Positions 1-12,274 of a DNA stretch of 64,000 nucleotides are shown in pieces. The position numbers and the translations under genes were made by a program. How positions within the stretch are numbered: position 1 is the stretch's first letter; each line of letters begins with the position of its first letter. The stretch comes from Vicinamibacteria bacterium (GTDB taxonomy: Bacteria > Acidobacteriota > Vicinamibacteria > Fen-336). The notes below the pieces were generated by a model that saw nothing but the letters and a program-made list of their open reading frames with translations, did not search any database and was not told the origin of the DNA. Where the stretch lies: the NCBI GenBank assembly GCA_025994075.1, contig JAMQGV010000045.1, positions 29,290-93,289 of the forward strand, in the 5' to 3' direction.

Positions 1-405
1 CGGGAACAGCGCCCTGCGGAAGTGGGCGAGGCCCTGGCCGGACCCGCTCCAGCGCTGCTCGGCGCCCTTGTAGAGGCCGTCGAACTCGGCGCCGCGGTCG
101 GCTGAGGCGTACTGCACGCGGAAGCGCGCGTACGACGCGCCGTGATACTCGATCTCGAGCCACAGCCCTGCCGTCGCGCGCTCGCGGAAGCGCTCGGGCA
201 GCGTGAAATAGAGATAGTGGGCGTCCTCCGCGGGCGTCAGCACGGGCTGCCCGCCGGCGGTGGCGAGCTGCCAGCGGCCGTCGCCGGCGTTCGGCACGCC
301 GATCGGCCCGGACGGGCCTTCCGGCCCGACCCGGAGTTCGAGCTCCTCTTCGCCGCCGAGCAGCCCGCGGAGCGCGCCGGTGACGCGGGCGAAGGCCGTG
401 CTCAT
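1..405 (-). CDS. Hypothetical protein, N-terminal part (cut by window edge)
   Basis: The reading frame starts with ATG at 405 and runs off the left end of the window, so only the first 135 residues are visible. The start overlaps the stop of the upstream lipoprotein gene as ATGA, which indicates translational coupling. The visible part has no signal peptide. It contains a beta-rich stretch (YLYFTLPERF, LWLEIEYHG, FRVQYASAD) that looks like a carbohydrate-binding or jelly-roll fold, but I do not recognise the family and assign no function. Confidence 0.6.
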   Translation of the reverse strand, partial: MSTAFARVTGALRGLLGGEEELELRVGPEGPSGPIGVPNAGDGRWQLATAGGQPVLTPAEDAHYLYFTLPERFRERATAGLWLEIEYHGASYARFRVQYASADRGAEFDGLYKGAEQRWSGSGQGLAHFRRALFP

Positions 406-1400
406 CGCGCGGCCTCCGGGCCCAGCTCGAGGGTGCCGGCGATGCGGTCGAACCAGCGCGCGTAGCGGTGGAAGACGTCCTCCCGCGCCTCGTAGGAGAG
501 CACGTAGCCGCGCCCGTCGCGGACCCGGTAGTAGCGCTTGACGCGCACGCCCGAGAGCTGGGTCTCGCTCTTCATCACGTCGACGAACCCGTCCTGCCAC
601 GGGGCGTGGGACACGACGCTGTAGGAGTCCCCGAGCTTCATGCGAACGTCATTGTAGAACGCGTCGGCGTTCGCGACCGCCGCCGGCAGCTTCTCCACCG
701 TGAGCGAGAACGACGCGTGGACGGGCTGGCCGTTCGTGTCGCGGGCCATCAGCGGCGACGTGTGGACGACCAGCAGCCGGTCGTCGCCGGCGAAGCGGCG
801 CGCCTCGGGCCAGCTCTCCGGCACCCGCAGCGCGAAGCCGTGGCCGGCCTCGCGGCGCAGCGGCCAGTCCTCGGGCCGCTCGACCCGGAGCCCGGCCTGC
901 ATCCGCGCGAGCGTCGGCAGGAAGCCCTCGAGCTCCGGCCGCGGCCCGCGGGCGTGGAGGCCGTACAGCCGGTCGCCGGCCTCCAGCAGCAGCAGCGCGT
1001 GCGCCGTCCGCCCGTCGGCGTCGGCGTAGCGGTACTCGCGCCCGGCGAGGCCGGCCTGGCGGACCTCGCGCTCCGACTCCTTCGTGCCGCCCTCGAGGTA
1101 GGTCGTCGCGTAGTCGCCCAGCGCGCGGCCCGAGAGCGGCCCCACGAACAGCATGACGCTGAGGCCCTGGCTCGCGCCGGCGGGCGGCAGGAAGTAGCGG
1201 TACCACTGCCCGTCCTTGACGTCCTGCTCGGTGGTCCAGCCGGCGGGGTAGGGCAGGGACAGGGAGACCGTGTCGTCATAGCTGACCACGAGGGCGTCGG
1301 GCCCTCGCCGGCAGGCGGGACCGGCCAGCGCTGCGGCCAGCGCGGCCGTCAGCAGCACCGCCGCTCGCGCGGGCACGGTCGCCTGGCGCCCGGACCGCAC
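402..1400 (-). CDS. Lipoprotein with two PsbP-like domains
   Basis: The 332-residue product opens with a signal sequence ending in the lipobox LAGPAC, so it should be a lipid-anchored envelope protein. After the anchor there are two similar halves, about residues 38-175 and 180-325. Each begins with a hydrophobic strand followed by a P-x-x-W motif (LPYPAGW and LRVPESW), the layout of PsbP/PsbP-like domains. The GTG start lies one base after the guaB stop, and the stop overlaps the next gene by ATGA, so it belongs to the guaB operon. The function is unknown; the fold call comes from pattern only. Confidence 0.6.
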   Translation of the reverse strand: MRSGRQATVPARAAVLLTAALAAALAGPACRRGPDALVVSYDDTVSLSLPYPAGWTTEQDVKDGQWYRYFLPPAGASQGLSVMLFVGPLSGRALGDYATTYLEGGTKESEREVRQAGLAGREYRYADADGRTAHALLLLEAGDRLYGLHARGPRPELEGFLPTLARMQAGLRVERPEDWPLRREAGHGFALRVPESWPEARRFAGDDRLLVVHTSPLMARDTNGQPVHASFSLTVEKLPAAVANADAFYNDVRMKLGDSYSVVSHAPWQDGFVDVMKSETQLSGVRVKRYYRVRDGRGYVLSYEAREDVFHRYARWFDRIAGTLELGPEAAR

Positions 1401-1401
1401 G

Positions 1402-2865
1402 TTACTCGAGCCGGTAGTTGGGGGCCTCCTTCGTGATCGTCACGTCGTGCACGTGGCTCTCCTTGAGCCCGGCGCTGGTGATCTTCACGAAGCGGGTGCG
1501 GGTCTGCAGCTCGCGGATGTCGGCCGTTCCGCAGTAGCCCATGCCCGCGCGGAGGCCGCCGACGAGCTGCAGGATCATGGCGTGCAGCGGGCCCTTGTAC
1601 GGCACCATGCCCTCGATGCCCTCGGGCACCAGCTTGCCGACGTTGCCCTCGAACTCCTGGAAGTAGCGGTCCTTCGAGCCCTGCTTCATGGCCGCCAGCG
1701 AGCCCATGCCGCGGTAGCTCTTGAAGGAGCGGCCCTGGCGCAGGATCAGCTCGCCCGGGCTCTCGTCCGTGCCGGCGAACAGCGAGCCGATCATCACCGA
1801 GTCGGCGCCCACCGCGATCGCCTTGACCACGTCGCCCGAGAACTTGATGCCGCCGTCGGCGATCACCGGCACGCCCAGCGGCTGGCAGGCCCGCGCCGCC
1901 TCGGCGACCGCCGTGATCTGCGGCATGCCCGCGCCGGAGACGATGCGGGTCGTGCAGATCGAGCCCGGGCCCATGCCGACCTTGACGGCGTCGACGCCGG
2001 CCTCCGCGAGTTCGCGGGCGCCCTCGTAGGTGCCGACGTTGCCGGCGATCACCTCGAGGTCGGGGAAGGCCTTCTTCACCTTCTCGATCGTCTCCAGCAC
2101 CTTCCTCGTGTGGCCGTGCGCGGTGTCGATCGCCACCACGTCGACCTTCACCTCGACGAGAGCCGCGGTGCGCTCCAGCACCTCGGGGCCGACGCCGATC
2201 GCCGCGCCGACCCGCAGCCGGCCCAGCGAGTCCTTGCAGGCGCTCGGGTACTTGATCTGCTTCTGGATGTCCTTGACCGTGATCAGGCCCTTGAGGTTGC
2301 CCTCGGCGTCCACCACGAGCAGCTTCTCGACCTTGTGGCGGTGGAGGATCTCCTTGGCCTGCTCGAGGGTGGTGCCGACCGGGACGGTGATCAGGTTGTC
2401 CTTGGTCATCAGCTCGTCGACCCGCAGCTCGGTGCGGGTCTCGAAGCGCAGGTCGCGGTTGGTCAGGATGCCGACCAGCTTCGTGCCGATCGTGACCGGG
2501 ACGCCGCTGATCCGGTAGCGGGCCATCACGTCGAGGGCGTCGGCGACGCGCGCGTCGGGCGCCACCGTGACCGGGTCGACGATCATGCCGGACTCCGAGC
2601 GCTTGACCTTGTCGACCTCGGCCGCCTGCTGCTCGACCGTCATGTTCTTGTGGATGATGCCGAGCCCGCCCTCCTGGGCCAGCGCGATCGCCAGGTGCGC
2701 CTCGGTGACGGTGTCCATCGCGGCCGAGACGATCGGCACCTTGAGCCCGATGTTGCGGGTCAGGCGGGTGGTGATGTCGACGTCCGACGGCAGCACCTCG
2801 GAGCGCTGCGGCACCAGCAGGATGTCGTCGAAGGTCAACGCCTCGGTGATGCGGTCCTCGATCAT
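1402..2865 (-). CDS. guaB: Inosine-5'-monophosphate dehydrogenase
   Basis: IMP dehydrogenase catalyses the NAD-dependent oxidation of IMP to XMP, the committed step of GTP synthesis. The 487-residue protein has the usual length and order: an N-terminal barrel segment, two CBS domains at about residues 95-205, then the barrel with the phosphate/flap region. The catalytic loop GMGPGSICTTR places the nucleophile at Cys304. A longer frame is open upstream, but homologues start at MIEDRITEALTFDD, and this ATG has a G-rich ribosome-binding site (GGGGGG) just ahead of it. The gene lies 37 bases after secA on the same strand and is followed by the lipoprotein gene. Confidence 0.97.
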   Translation of the reverse strand: MIEDRITEALTFDDILLVPQRSEVLPSDVDITTRLTRNIGLKVPIVSAAMDTVTEAHLAIALAQEGGLGIIHKNMTVEQQAAEVDKVKRSESGMIVDPVTVAPDARVADALDVMARYRISGVPVTIGTKLVGILTNRDLRFETRTELRVDELMTKDNLITVPVGTTLEQAKEILHRHKVEKLLVVDAEGNLKGLITVKDIQKQIKYPSACKDSLGRLRVGAAIGVGPEVLERTAALVEVKVDVVAIDTAHGHTRKVLETIEKVKKAFPDLEVIAGNVGTYEGARELAEAGVDAVKVGMGPGSICTTRIVSGAGMPQITAVAEAARACQPLGVPVIADGGIKFSGDVVKAIAVGADSVMIGSLFAGTDESPGELILRQGRSFKSYRGMGSLAAMKQGSKDRYFQEFEGNVGKLVPEGIEGMVPYKGPLHAMILQLVGGLRAGMGYCGTADIRELQTRTRFVKITSAGLKESHVHDVTITKEAPNYRLE

Positions 2866-2902
2866 CTTGATGCCCCCCGGATGAAATCGCCTCCGCGGCC
2901 GA

Positions 2903-6106
<3,204 letters not shown>

Positions 6107-6234
6107 GTCCTTCCAGGAAGCCGCGGGCGGCCGGCGGGAGCCCCGGGCAGGCGGAGCTCCGCGGGGAGCGGGGAGATCGGGTGTGGGATGCCGTCACGGC
6201 TCCCGGGGCAGGGCATCACGGCCGGTAGACGGCT

Positions 6235-6243
6235 AGGATACCA
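6235..6243 (-). promoter_or_regulatory. Candidate extended -10 promoter element for secA-guaB
   Basis: Reading the minus strand, TGGTATCCT is an extended -10 box (TGn plus TATCCT) about 130 bases upstream of the secA ATG. No good -35 box is seen at the expected distance. The same TATCCT hexamer recurs at two other likely promoters in this window. Confidence 0.35.
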
Positions 6244-6262
6244 ACGAACGACCCTGCCCTGG

Positions 6263-7150
6263 CTATCCGAAGGAGCGGTACTCGTCCAGGATGTAGTGGA
6301 TCGGGTTCTGGGCCTGGTCGCGCACCCAGACCTCGTAGTGGAGGTGAGGGGCGGTCGATCGCCCGGTCGACCCCACGAAGCCGATCACCTCGCCTCGCCG
6401 CACCCGCTGCCCGGGGCGGACGTTGAACCGGGACATGTGCCCGTAGCGGGTGACGACGCCGAAGCCGTGGTTGATCACGATCGCGTTGCCGTAGGCGCCC
6501 GCGACGCCCGCGGAAACCACCAGCCCGTCGGCCGGCGCCACGATGCGGGTCCCGGCCGGGCTCGAGATGTCCAGGCCGGGGTGGAAGTCGCGCTGGCTCG
6601 TGAACGGGTCCTGGCGGCTTCCGAAGTGCGACGAGAGGTAGCCGCGGACCGGCCAGATCGACGGGGTGGCCGCCAGCAGCGCCCGCTGGTCGCGGTAGAA
6701 CTCCTCCAGCTTCGCGGACTTGCGCTCCAGCTCGCTGAGGTTGCGGTTCAGCAGCGGCAGCGACGCCCGCGGCGCCTGCGACTCGACCCCCAGCACGCCG
6801 CCGAGCCCGGCCGAAGGGGCGGCGGAAGGCACGACGGTTTCCAGGCCGGCCATCACGCCGAGCTTGGCGACCATGCGCTCCAGCCCCGCGACCTTGGTCT
6901 GGAGCTGTCCGGCGTGGCGCTCGTACTCCTGGTTGCGGGCCTGCAGGCTCTCGTTCTCGGAGCGGAGGCGGTGGAGCTCGGCGACCTCGTAGGCCATCGT
7001 CGCGTAACGTCCCACCACGACGAGGAAAACGAGGGCTGCGAGGGCCACGGCGCCGCCCGCCCAGCGAGCCAGCTTGAGGGGAACCTGGATCTTCCTGAAC
7101 CGCGCCTTGGCGTGCGGGACGACGATCAGGGTGAAGAAGTCGTTGGCCAT
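6263..7150 (-). CDS. Membrane-anchored M23 family peptidoglycan endopeptidase
   Basis: The 295-residue protein has a short cytoplasmic N terminus, one membrane segment at about residues 30-48, a coiled-coil region (about 55-165) and a C-terminal LytM/M23 domain. The zinc-site motifs HPGLD and HLHYEVW are both present, so the domain is probably catalytically active on cell-wall peptide crosslinks, as in NlpD/EnvC/MepM-like proteins. It stands alone between comM and secA. A promoter with -35 and extended -10 boxes lies directly upstream, and almost no ribosome-binding site is visible before the ATG at 7150. Confidence 0.9.
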   Translation of the reverse strand: MANDFFTLIVVPHAKARFRKIQVPLKLARWAGGAVALAALVFLVVVGRYATMAYEVAELHRLRSENESLQARNQEYERHAGQLQTKVAGLERMVAKLGVMAGLETVVPSAAPSAGLGGVLGVESQAPRASLPLLNRNLSELERKSAKLEEFYRDQRALLAATPSIWPVRGYLSSHFGSRQDPFTSQRDFHPGLDISSPAGTRIVAPADGLVVSAGVAGAYGNAIVINHGFGVVTRYGHMSRFNVRPGQRVRRGEVIGFVGSTGRSTAPHLHYEVWVRDQAQNPIHYILDEYRSFG

Positions 7151-7162
7151 TCGAACCGCGGG

Positions 7163-7192
7163 AAACTAGCAGACTTTCTCCAGTCCGGTCAA
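7163..7192 (-). promoter_or_regulatory. Likely sigma-70-type promoter of the M23 gene
   Basis: On the minus strand TTGACC (-35, overlapping the comM stop codon) is followed after 18 bases by TGCTAGTTT (extended -10). The predicted transcription start is only about 6 bases before the ATG at 7150, so the mRNA would be nearly leaderless. Confidence 0.5.
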
Positions 7193-8712
7193 GGGTTTGT
7201 GGAGCCGGCCGGGCACCGGAAATGCAGTGCCTCCGCCACGTGGGCGACGCCCGGGCGAGGGGCGCCGTCGAGATCGCTCAGCGTCCGGGCCACCCGCAAC
7301 AACCGGTCGTGGGCCCGGGCCGACAAGCCAAGCCGGTCGAAGGCCGCCGCCAGCAGCCGGCGCGCTGCCGGCTCCGGCTCGGGCAACTCCCGCAGGACGG
7401 CTGCAGCCAGGTCGGCGTTGAGCCGCCCGAGGGCTCCCGGGCGACCCTGCTGGCGCGCCCGCGCGGCGGCCACCCGCTCGCGGACGGCCGCCGAGGGCTC
7501 GCCGGACGGCGCCTCCAGGTCCAGCAGGCCGAGCGCGGGCATCTCGACGTGGAGGTCGATGCGGTCGAGCAGCGGCCCCGAGAGCCGCCGCAGGTATCCG
7601 TCGGCCGCCCGGGGCGTGCAGCGGCAGGCGCGACCCGGGGTGCCCCGGCCGCCGCAAGGACAGGGGTTGGTCGCGGCCACCAGCTGGAAGCGGGCCGGCA
7701 GTTCCAGTCGCTCGCGGACGCGGGCGACGCTGACCGCCCGGTCCTCCAGCGGTTGGCGCAGGGCCTCCAGCGCGCTCCGCGGGTACTCGGCGAGCTCGTC
7801 GAGGAACAGGACGCCGAGGTGGGCGAGACTGACCTCGCCCGGCCGTGGGGGCGTGCCGCCGCCGACCAGGGCCGGCGCGCTGACGGTGTGGTGGGGCGCG
7901 CGGAACGGGCGCGTCGTCAGCAGCGAGCGCGGGCCGAGGCCTGCCGCCGAGTGGATGGCCGTCACCTCCAGCGCTTCGGCCGCGGTCAGCGGCGGCAGCA
8001 GGCCGGGCAGGCGGCGCGCGAGCATGGTCTTGCCGGAGCCGGGTGGCCCCCAGAGCAGCAGGTTGTGGCCTCCCGCGGCCGCGACCTCGAGCGCGCGGCG
8101 AGCGAGCGGCTGGCCGCGGACGTCCGAGAGGTCGACGGCCTCCGCGCTTCCGCCCTCGGCGGCCGGCGGCGGAGGCGGCGCGGGAGGCGGCGGCAGCGGG
8201 TCGCTGCGCAGCAGGGTGAAGGCCTCGGGCAGCGAGCGCAGCCCGTAGACCTCGAGGCCCGGCACGGCGGCGGCCTCCGCCGCATTCGCCTCGGCGCAGA
8301 CCACGTGCCGCAGGCCCGACTCGCGCGCCGCGAGGCACATCGGCAGCAGCCCGCCGACGGGCCGCAGGGCACCGTCGAGCGCCAGTTCGCCGACCAGCAG
8401 GAACTCGCCGAGCCGACCGGCCTCGAGAGCACCGTCGGCCCCGAGCAGGCCGACCGCCAGCGCCAGGTCGAACGAGGAGCCCACCTTGCGCAGGTGGGCG
8501 GGCGCGAGGTTGACCGTGATGCGGCGGTCCCACTTGAAGTCGAAGCCGCAATTGCGCAGCGCGGGCCGGATGCGGCCTTCGCTCTCGCGCACGGCGGAGT
8601 CCGGCAGGCCGAGGATCGTGAACCCGGGAAAGCCGGCGGCGAGGTCGGCCTCGACGCGGACGAGGCGGGCGCGGACGCCCGAGAGCGCGGCGGTGAGCGA
8701 CGTGGCGAGCAA
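7189..8712 (-). CDS. comM: ComM/YifB-family Mg-chelatase-like AAA+ ATPase
   Basis: The 507-residue protein has the complete ComM/YifB layout. An N-terminal Lon-protease-like domain (from the FPGFTILGLPDSAVRES region) is followed by a Pro-rich linker at about residues 175-190. The Mg-chelatase AAA+ core has Walker A GPPGSGKTML, Walker B LFLDELAE and the cysteine-rich NPCPCG segment. ComM is a helicase that promotes branch migration during natural transformation. The start is TTG at 8712, supported by GGGGGAG six bases upstream; an ATG would lie far inside the conserved domain. Confidence 0.93.
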   Translation of the reverse strand: MLATSLTAALSGVRARLVRVEADLAAGFPGFTILGLPDSAVRESEGRIRPALRNCGFDFKWDRRITVNLAPAHLRKVGSSFDLALAVGLLGADGALEAGRLGEFLLVGELALDGALRPVGGLLPMCLAARESGLRHVVCAEANAAEAAAVPGLEVYGLRSLPEAFTLLRSDPLPPPPAPPPPPAAEGGSAEAVDLSDVRGQPLARRALEVAAAGGHNLLLWGPPGSGKTMLARRLPGLLPPLTAAEALEVTAIHSAAGLGPRSLLTTRPFRAPHHTVSAPALVGGGTPPRPGEVSLAHLGVLFLDELAEYPRSALEALRQPLEDRAVSVARVRERLELPARFQLVAATNPCPCGGRGTPGRACRCTPRAADGYLRRLSGPLLDRIDLHVEMPALGLLDLEAPSGEPSAAVRERVAAARARQQGRPGALGRLNADLAAAVLRELPEPEPAARRLLAAAFDRLGLSARAHDRLLRVARTLSDLDGAPRPGVAHVAEALHFRCPAGSTNP

Positions 8713-8796
8713 GTGGTCTCCCCCTGGCGAAAGGCGCGGGGGAGAGCCGCACGGCCCCGATCGTCGCGCGCGGGACGGCCGCGCGAGGTCCGCCGG

Positions 8797-10434
8797 TCAG
8801 TTCCGGCGGCCCGTGTAGAGGGTGAGGACCTGGCCGACGGCGAGACGGGTGCCGCGCAGGCCGTTCCAGGACTGGATCGCCTTGACCGTCGTGCCGTACT
8901 GCGAGGCGATCCCCGAGAGCGTGTCGCCGCGCTTGATGCGGTAGGAGAGGCGCACCGCGTCCTCGCGGGTCTCGACGCGCGGCGCGGTCGGCCGCGGGCC
9001 GCGGGCCGCGCGGGTCGAGGCCGACCGCTGCGGCGGCTCGTACGGGACGATCAGCTCCTGGCCGATCCGCAGCGTGCGGGTGACGGGGAAGCCGTTGGCC
9101 GCCGCCAGGTCGGTCGCCGTCAACCCGTACTTGCGGCCGATGGTCGACAGCGTCTGGCCGCGGGCCACCGTGTGCGTGCGGAAGCGGAGGCGCTGGTCGG
9201 CCGGCAGCGCGTCGAGGCAGGTCTTCGCCACGGCGCCGTTGCCCTCGGGCACCCGCACCTCGAAGGTCCGGTTGGCGGGAGTCGCCATTCGCCGCAGCTC
9301 GGGATTGAGCTGGCGGACCGTCTCGAGCTCGGTGCCCGCGCACTCGGCGATCGTCCGCAGGTCGACGGCACCCTCCACCGCCACCCGTTCGTAGCGCAGC
9401 GGGTCGTCGGGCGTCACCTGGAAGCCGTAGCGCTCGGGCGCCTTGGCGACGACGATCGCCGCGTGGATCAGCGGGACGTAGTTCTTGGTCTCGCGGAACA
9501 GCCCCCGGGTCTGCGCGAGCGACCAGAAGTCGCGCACGCCGTACTTCTTGAGCCCCCGCGCGACGCGCCCCTCGCCGGCGTTGTAGGCCGCCAGCGCCAG
9601 GTTCCAGTCGCCGAACTGCTCGTACAGCGCCTTCAGGTAGCGGGCCGCCGCCTCGGTGGCCTTCTTGGGGTCGGAGCGCTCGTCGACCCACCAGTCCTGC
9701 TGCAGGCCGAAGCGCTTGCCGGTCGCCGGGATGAACTGCCACACGCCACGGGCGCGGGCCCGCGAGTAGGCGCTCGTCTTGAACGCGCTCTCGACCAGCG
9801 CCACGTAGGCGAGGTCCTGGGGGATGCCCTCGCGGGCGAACACCTCGCGGATGAACGGCAGGTAGCGTCCGCCGCGGGCCAGGGCCTCGGCGAACCAGTC
9901 GCGCAGCCGGCCCTGGTACAACTCGATCGAGGCCAGCACGCGGTCGTTGAGCTCGACCGGAAAGTCGTTGGTCTCCTCCGCGACGGCCGCTTCGGCCGTG
10001 CGGCGGGCCTCCTCGCTGGCACCGGCGGCGATCGGCAGGTCGCCGACCTCGTCGATCAGGGCCGGCTCGAGCCCCGTCTCGCCGAGCCCCTGGCCCTGGG
10101 CCAGCGCCTCGACCTCGGCCACGTGCACGGCCTCCAGCGTGCGCCGGTAGGACTCGGCCAGCCGCGGATCGGAGTAGGCCCCGCCGGGCGCCTCCAGGTA
10201 GGCCTCCACCGCGGCGTCGAAGCGCTCGCGGGCGGCGTTGACGTGGCCCTGGCGCAGGCTCCCGAGGCCCTCCTGGAGCAACGCCTCGGCACGGGCGATG
10301 CGCTCGGTGACGGCGTCGCTCACGCCGGCGGCCGGGCGCGGCACCGTGTTCGGGGCTGCGCCGCGGCCGGCCCCGCAGCCGGCGAGGGCCAGCGCAGCGA
10401 CGGCGAGCCCGAGCGTCGCGAGCGGCGCCCTCAA
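8797..10434 (-). CDS. mltD: MltD-like lytic transglycosylase lipoprotein with LysM repeats
   Basis: The roughly 545-residue product begins with a short lipoprotein signal ending LALAGC (Cys20). A helical region follows, then an SLT family 1 catalytic domain containing the ESAF motif with the catalytic Glu and the later AYNAGEGRV motif. At least two LysM peptidoglycan-binding repeats close the protein (TVARGQTLSTIGRKYG and RIKRGDTLSGIASQYG). It should cleave peptidoglycan glycan strands at the inner face of the outer membrane. TTG at 10434 is chosen because GGGGAG sits eight bases ahead and it overlaps the previous stop as TTGA; GTG at 10440 is an alternative. Confidence 0.9.
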   Translation of the reverse strand: MRAPLATLGLAVAALALAGCGAGRGAAPNTVPRPAAGVSDAVTERIARAEALLQEGLGSLRQGHVNAARERFDAAVEAYLEAPGGAYSDPRLAESYRRTLEAVHVAEVEALAQGQGLGETGLEPALIDEVGDLPIAAGASEEARRTAEAAVAEETNDFPVELNDRVLASIELYQGRLRDWFAEALARGGRYLPFIREVFAREGIPQDLAYVALVESAFKTSAYSRARARGVWQFIPATGKRFGLQQDWWVDERSDPKKATEAAARYLKALYEQFGDWNLALAAYNAGEGRVARGLKKYGVRDFWSLAQTRGLFRETKNYVPLIHAAIVVAKAPERYGFQVTPDDPLRYERVAVEGAVDLRTIAECAGTELETVRQLNPELRRMATPANRTFEVRVPEGNGAVAKTCLDALPADQRLRFRTHTVARGQTLSTIGRKYGLTATDLAAANGFPVTRTLRIGQELIVPYEPPQRSASTRAARGPRPTAPRVETREDAVRLSYRIKRGDTLSGIASQYGTTVKAIQSWNGLRGTRLAVGQVLTLYTGRRN

Positions 10435-12050
10435 GCCCACGGCTCCCCGTCGAGACGCAGCAGCACGCGGTGTCCGGCGGCGGCGTCCCGGGCGGCGGGT
10501 GTGACGATCGCGCGCTCCAGCAGCCGCAGCGTGCGCCCGCGCCGCAGCGCCTGCCGCACGTCGTCTTCGGCCACGAAGTCGACGGCTTCGTCGGGTTCGG
10601 GTGTCGTCGCCGGGGTGCCCGGCGTGCCGGAGGGCACGCAGGCGGGGGGCGGCACGACGGACGCCGGAGCCGGGGGGCGGCCGTAGAGTGCCAGCCGCTC
10701 TTCCCGAGGCAGGCCCCAGACCACCCGCTTCAGGTGCAGCAGGTGGAGCGGCGTCACGTTGTCGGAGGTGGCGTTGCCCGCCCACGCGCCGCAGCCGAGG
10801 CTCATCGAGGGCGAAAGCGCCGTGGCGTAGCCCGTCGCGCCCATCGAGGTCTGGGTGTTGACCACGACGCGGAACGCGGGCTGGGCCTCGCCGAAGCGGC
10901 GGACCGCGGGCTCGTCCTTCGCGTGGATGCCGCAGGTGTGGCCCGTGCCGCCGAAGCGCAGCAACTGCCGGCAGCGCTCGATGCCCTCGTCGAGACCGGA
11001 GACCACGTAGAAGGCGAGCACGGGCGAGAGCTTCTCGATCGAAAGCGGGTGGTCGCGGCCGACCCCGGAGAGGCGGGCCAGCAGCACCTTCGTGCCCTCG
11101 GGCACGGTGACGCCGGCGAGCGAGGCGATGTGCGTCGCCGGCTTGCCCACGATCTTCGGGTTCGGCAGCAGGTTCGGCTGGACCACCGTGGCGGCCACCT
11201 TCGCGGCGTCCGCGTCCGAGAGCAGGTGGGCGCCGTTCTGCTGCAGGGCCGCGAGCATCGCGTCGGCGACGGGCTGGTCGCACACGACGGCCTGCTCGGA
11301 CGAGCAGAGGGTGCCGAAGTCGAAGGTCTTGCCCGCGATCACGTCGCGCGCGGCCTGGGCGACGTCCGCGCTGCGGTCCACGTAGACCGGCACGTTGCCG
11401 GGGCCGACGCCGTAGGCGGGCTTGCCCGAGGAGTAGGCGGCGCGCACCAGCCCGATCCCGCCGGTGGCCAGGATCACCGCGATGCCGCGGTGCTTCATCA
11501 GCTCCTGCGTGCCCTCGAGCGTGACGTCGCTCATGCACGACAGGGCGTGCTCGGGCAGGCCGGCCTTGCGGGCGGCGTCGAGCAGCACGGCGTGGGTCTC
11601 GAGGATGCACTTCTCGGCCGACGGGTGGGGCGAGAGCACGCAGGCGTCGCGGGCCTTGATCGAGACCAGGGCCTTGTAGATCGCCGTCGACGTCGGGTTG
11701 GTGGAGGGGATCACGGCGGCCACCGGCCCCATCGGCTCGGCGATCTCCAGGACCCGGCGCTCGCGGTCCTCGCGCAACACGCCGACCGTCTTCATCGGGG
11801 CGATGAAGGCGGCGACGTCCTCGCACGCGAACAGGTTCTTGCGGGTCTTGTCGGCGACGTTGCCGTAGCCCGTTTCTTCGTGGGCCAGGCGCGCGAGCCG
11901 CTCCGCCTGCGGCCGGGCCGCGGCAGCCATCGCCGCCACGATCGCGTCGACCTGCTCCTGGCTGAAGGTGGCGAGGCTCGCCTGCGCCTCGCGGGCGCGT
12001 ACCGCGAGGTCTCGGGCCTGTTGCACGGAGCGCAGGTCGCGGTCGGTCAC
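10431..12050 (-). CDS. CoA-acylating aldehyde dehydrogenase with C-terminal tail
   Basis: The 539-residue enzyme resembles the acetaldehyde dehydrogenase half of AdhE and the EutE/PduP family, which oxidise aldehydes to acyl-CoA with NAD. The catalytic cysteine lies in FDFGTLCSSEQAVV, and the NAD-binding and PSTNPTST segments are conserved. After the catalytic core there is an unusual tail of about 75 residues. It is a Pro-rich linker and then a helical segment (AEDDVRQALRRGRTLRLLER) followed by VTPAARD, a motif met in microcompartment-associated proteins. No shell genes are nearby. GTG at 12050 follows GGAGGGA. The downstream transglycosylase gene overlaps by four bases. Confidence 0.8.
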   Translation of the reverse strand: MTDRDLRSVQQARDLAVRAREAQASLATFSQEQVDAIVAAMAAAARPQAERLARLAHEETGYGNVADKTRKNLFACEDVAAFIAPMKTVGVLREDRERRVLEIAEPMGPVAAVIPSTNPTSTAIYKALVSIKARDACVLSPHPSAEKCILETHAVLLDAARKAGLPEHALSCMSDVTLEGTQELMKHRGIAVILATGGIGLVRAAYSSGKPAYGVGPGNVPVYVDRSADVAQAARDVIAGKTFDFGTLCSSEQAVVCDQPVADAMLAALQQNGAHLLSDADAAKVAATVVQPNLLPNPKIVGKPATHIASLAGVTVPEGTKVLLARLSGVGRDHPLSIEKLSPVLAFYVVSGLDEGIERCRQLLRFGGTGHTCGIHAKDEPAVRRFGEAQPAFRVVVNTQTSMGATGYATALSPSMSLGCGAWAGNATSDNVTPLHLLHLKRVVWGLPREERLALYGRPPAPASVVPPPACVPSGTPGTPATTPEPDEAVDFVAEDDVRQALRRGRTLRLLERAIVTPAARDAAAGHRVLLRLDGEPWA

Positions 12051-12110
12051 TCTCCCTCCGGTCCCGGGGCACTCCTCCGCCGGCCGCGCCGAGCCCGCCG
12101 GAGTCGCGGC

Positions 12111-12140
12111 AGTCTAGCAAAGCGCCTGCGGCGGCGTCAC
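12111..12140 (-). promoter_or_regulatory. Likely promoter of the aldehyde dehydrogenase gene
   Basis: On the minus strand GTGACG is followed after 18 bases by TGCTAGACT, an extended -10 box. The expected start is about 54 bases before the GTG at 12050. The TGCTAG core is shared with the M23 and lolA-like promoters of this window. Confidence 0.45.
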
Positions 12141-12158
12141 CGGGCTGTCGCGAACTCT

Positions 12159-12188
12159 TTGACGGAGCGAGCCTTCGTCCGCTATCCT
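12159..12188 (+). promoter_or_regulatory. Likely sigma-70-type promoter of the plus-strand lipoprotein gene
   Basis: TTGACG and TATCCT are separated by 18 bases. The predicted transcript begins near 12195, leaving an 80-base leader with a T-run just after the start. This element and the one at 12111-12140 make the gap a divergent promoter region. Confidence 0.5.
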
Positions 12189-12274
12189 GAGCGGGTTTTT
12201 TGGCCGTGCCTGGCTTTGACGAACCTGGCCCCGCCCCTGCGACCGCGGATGCCGGCGGGAGGAGAACAGAAAAG

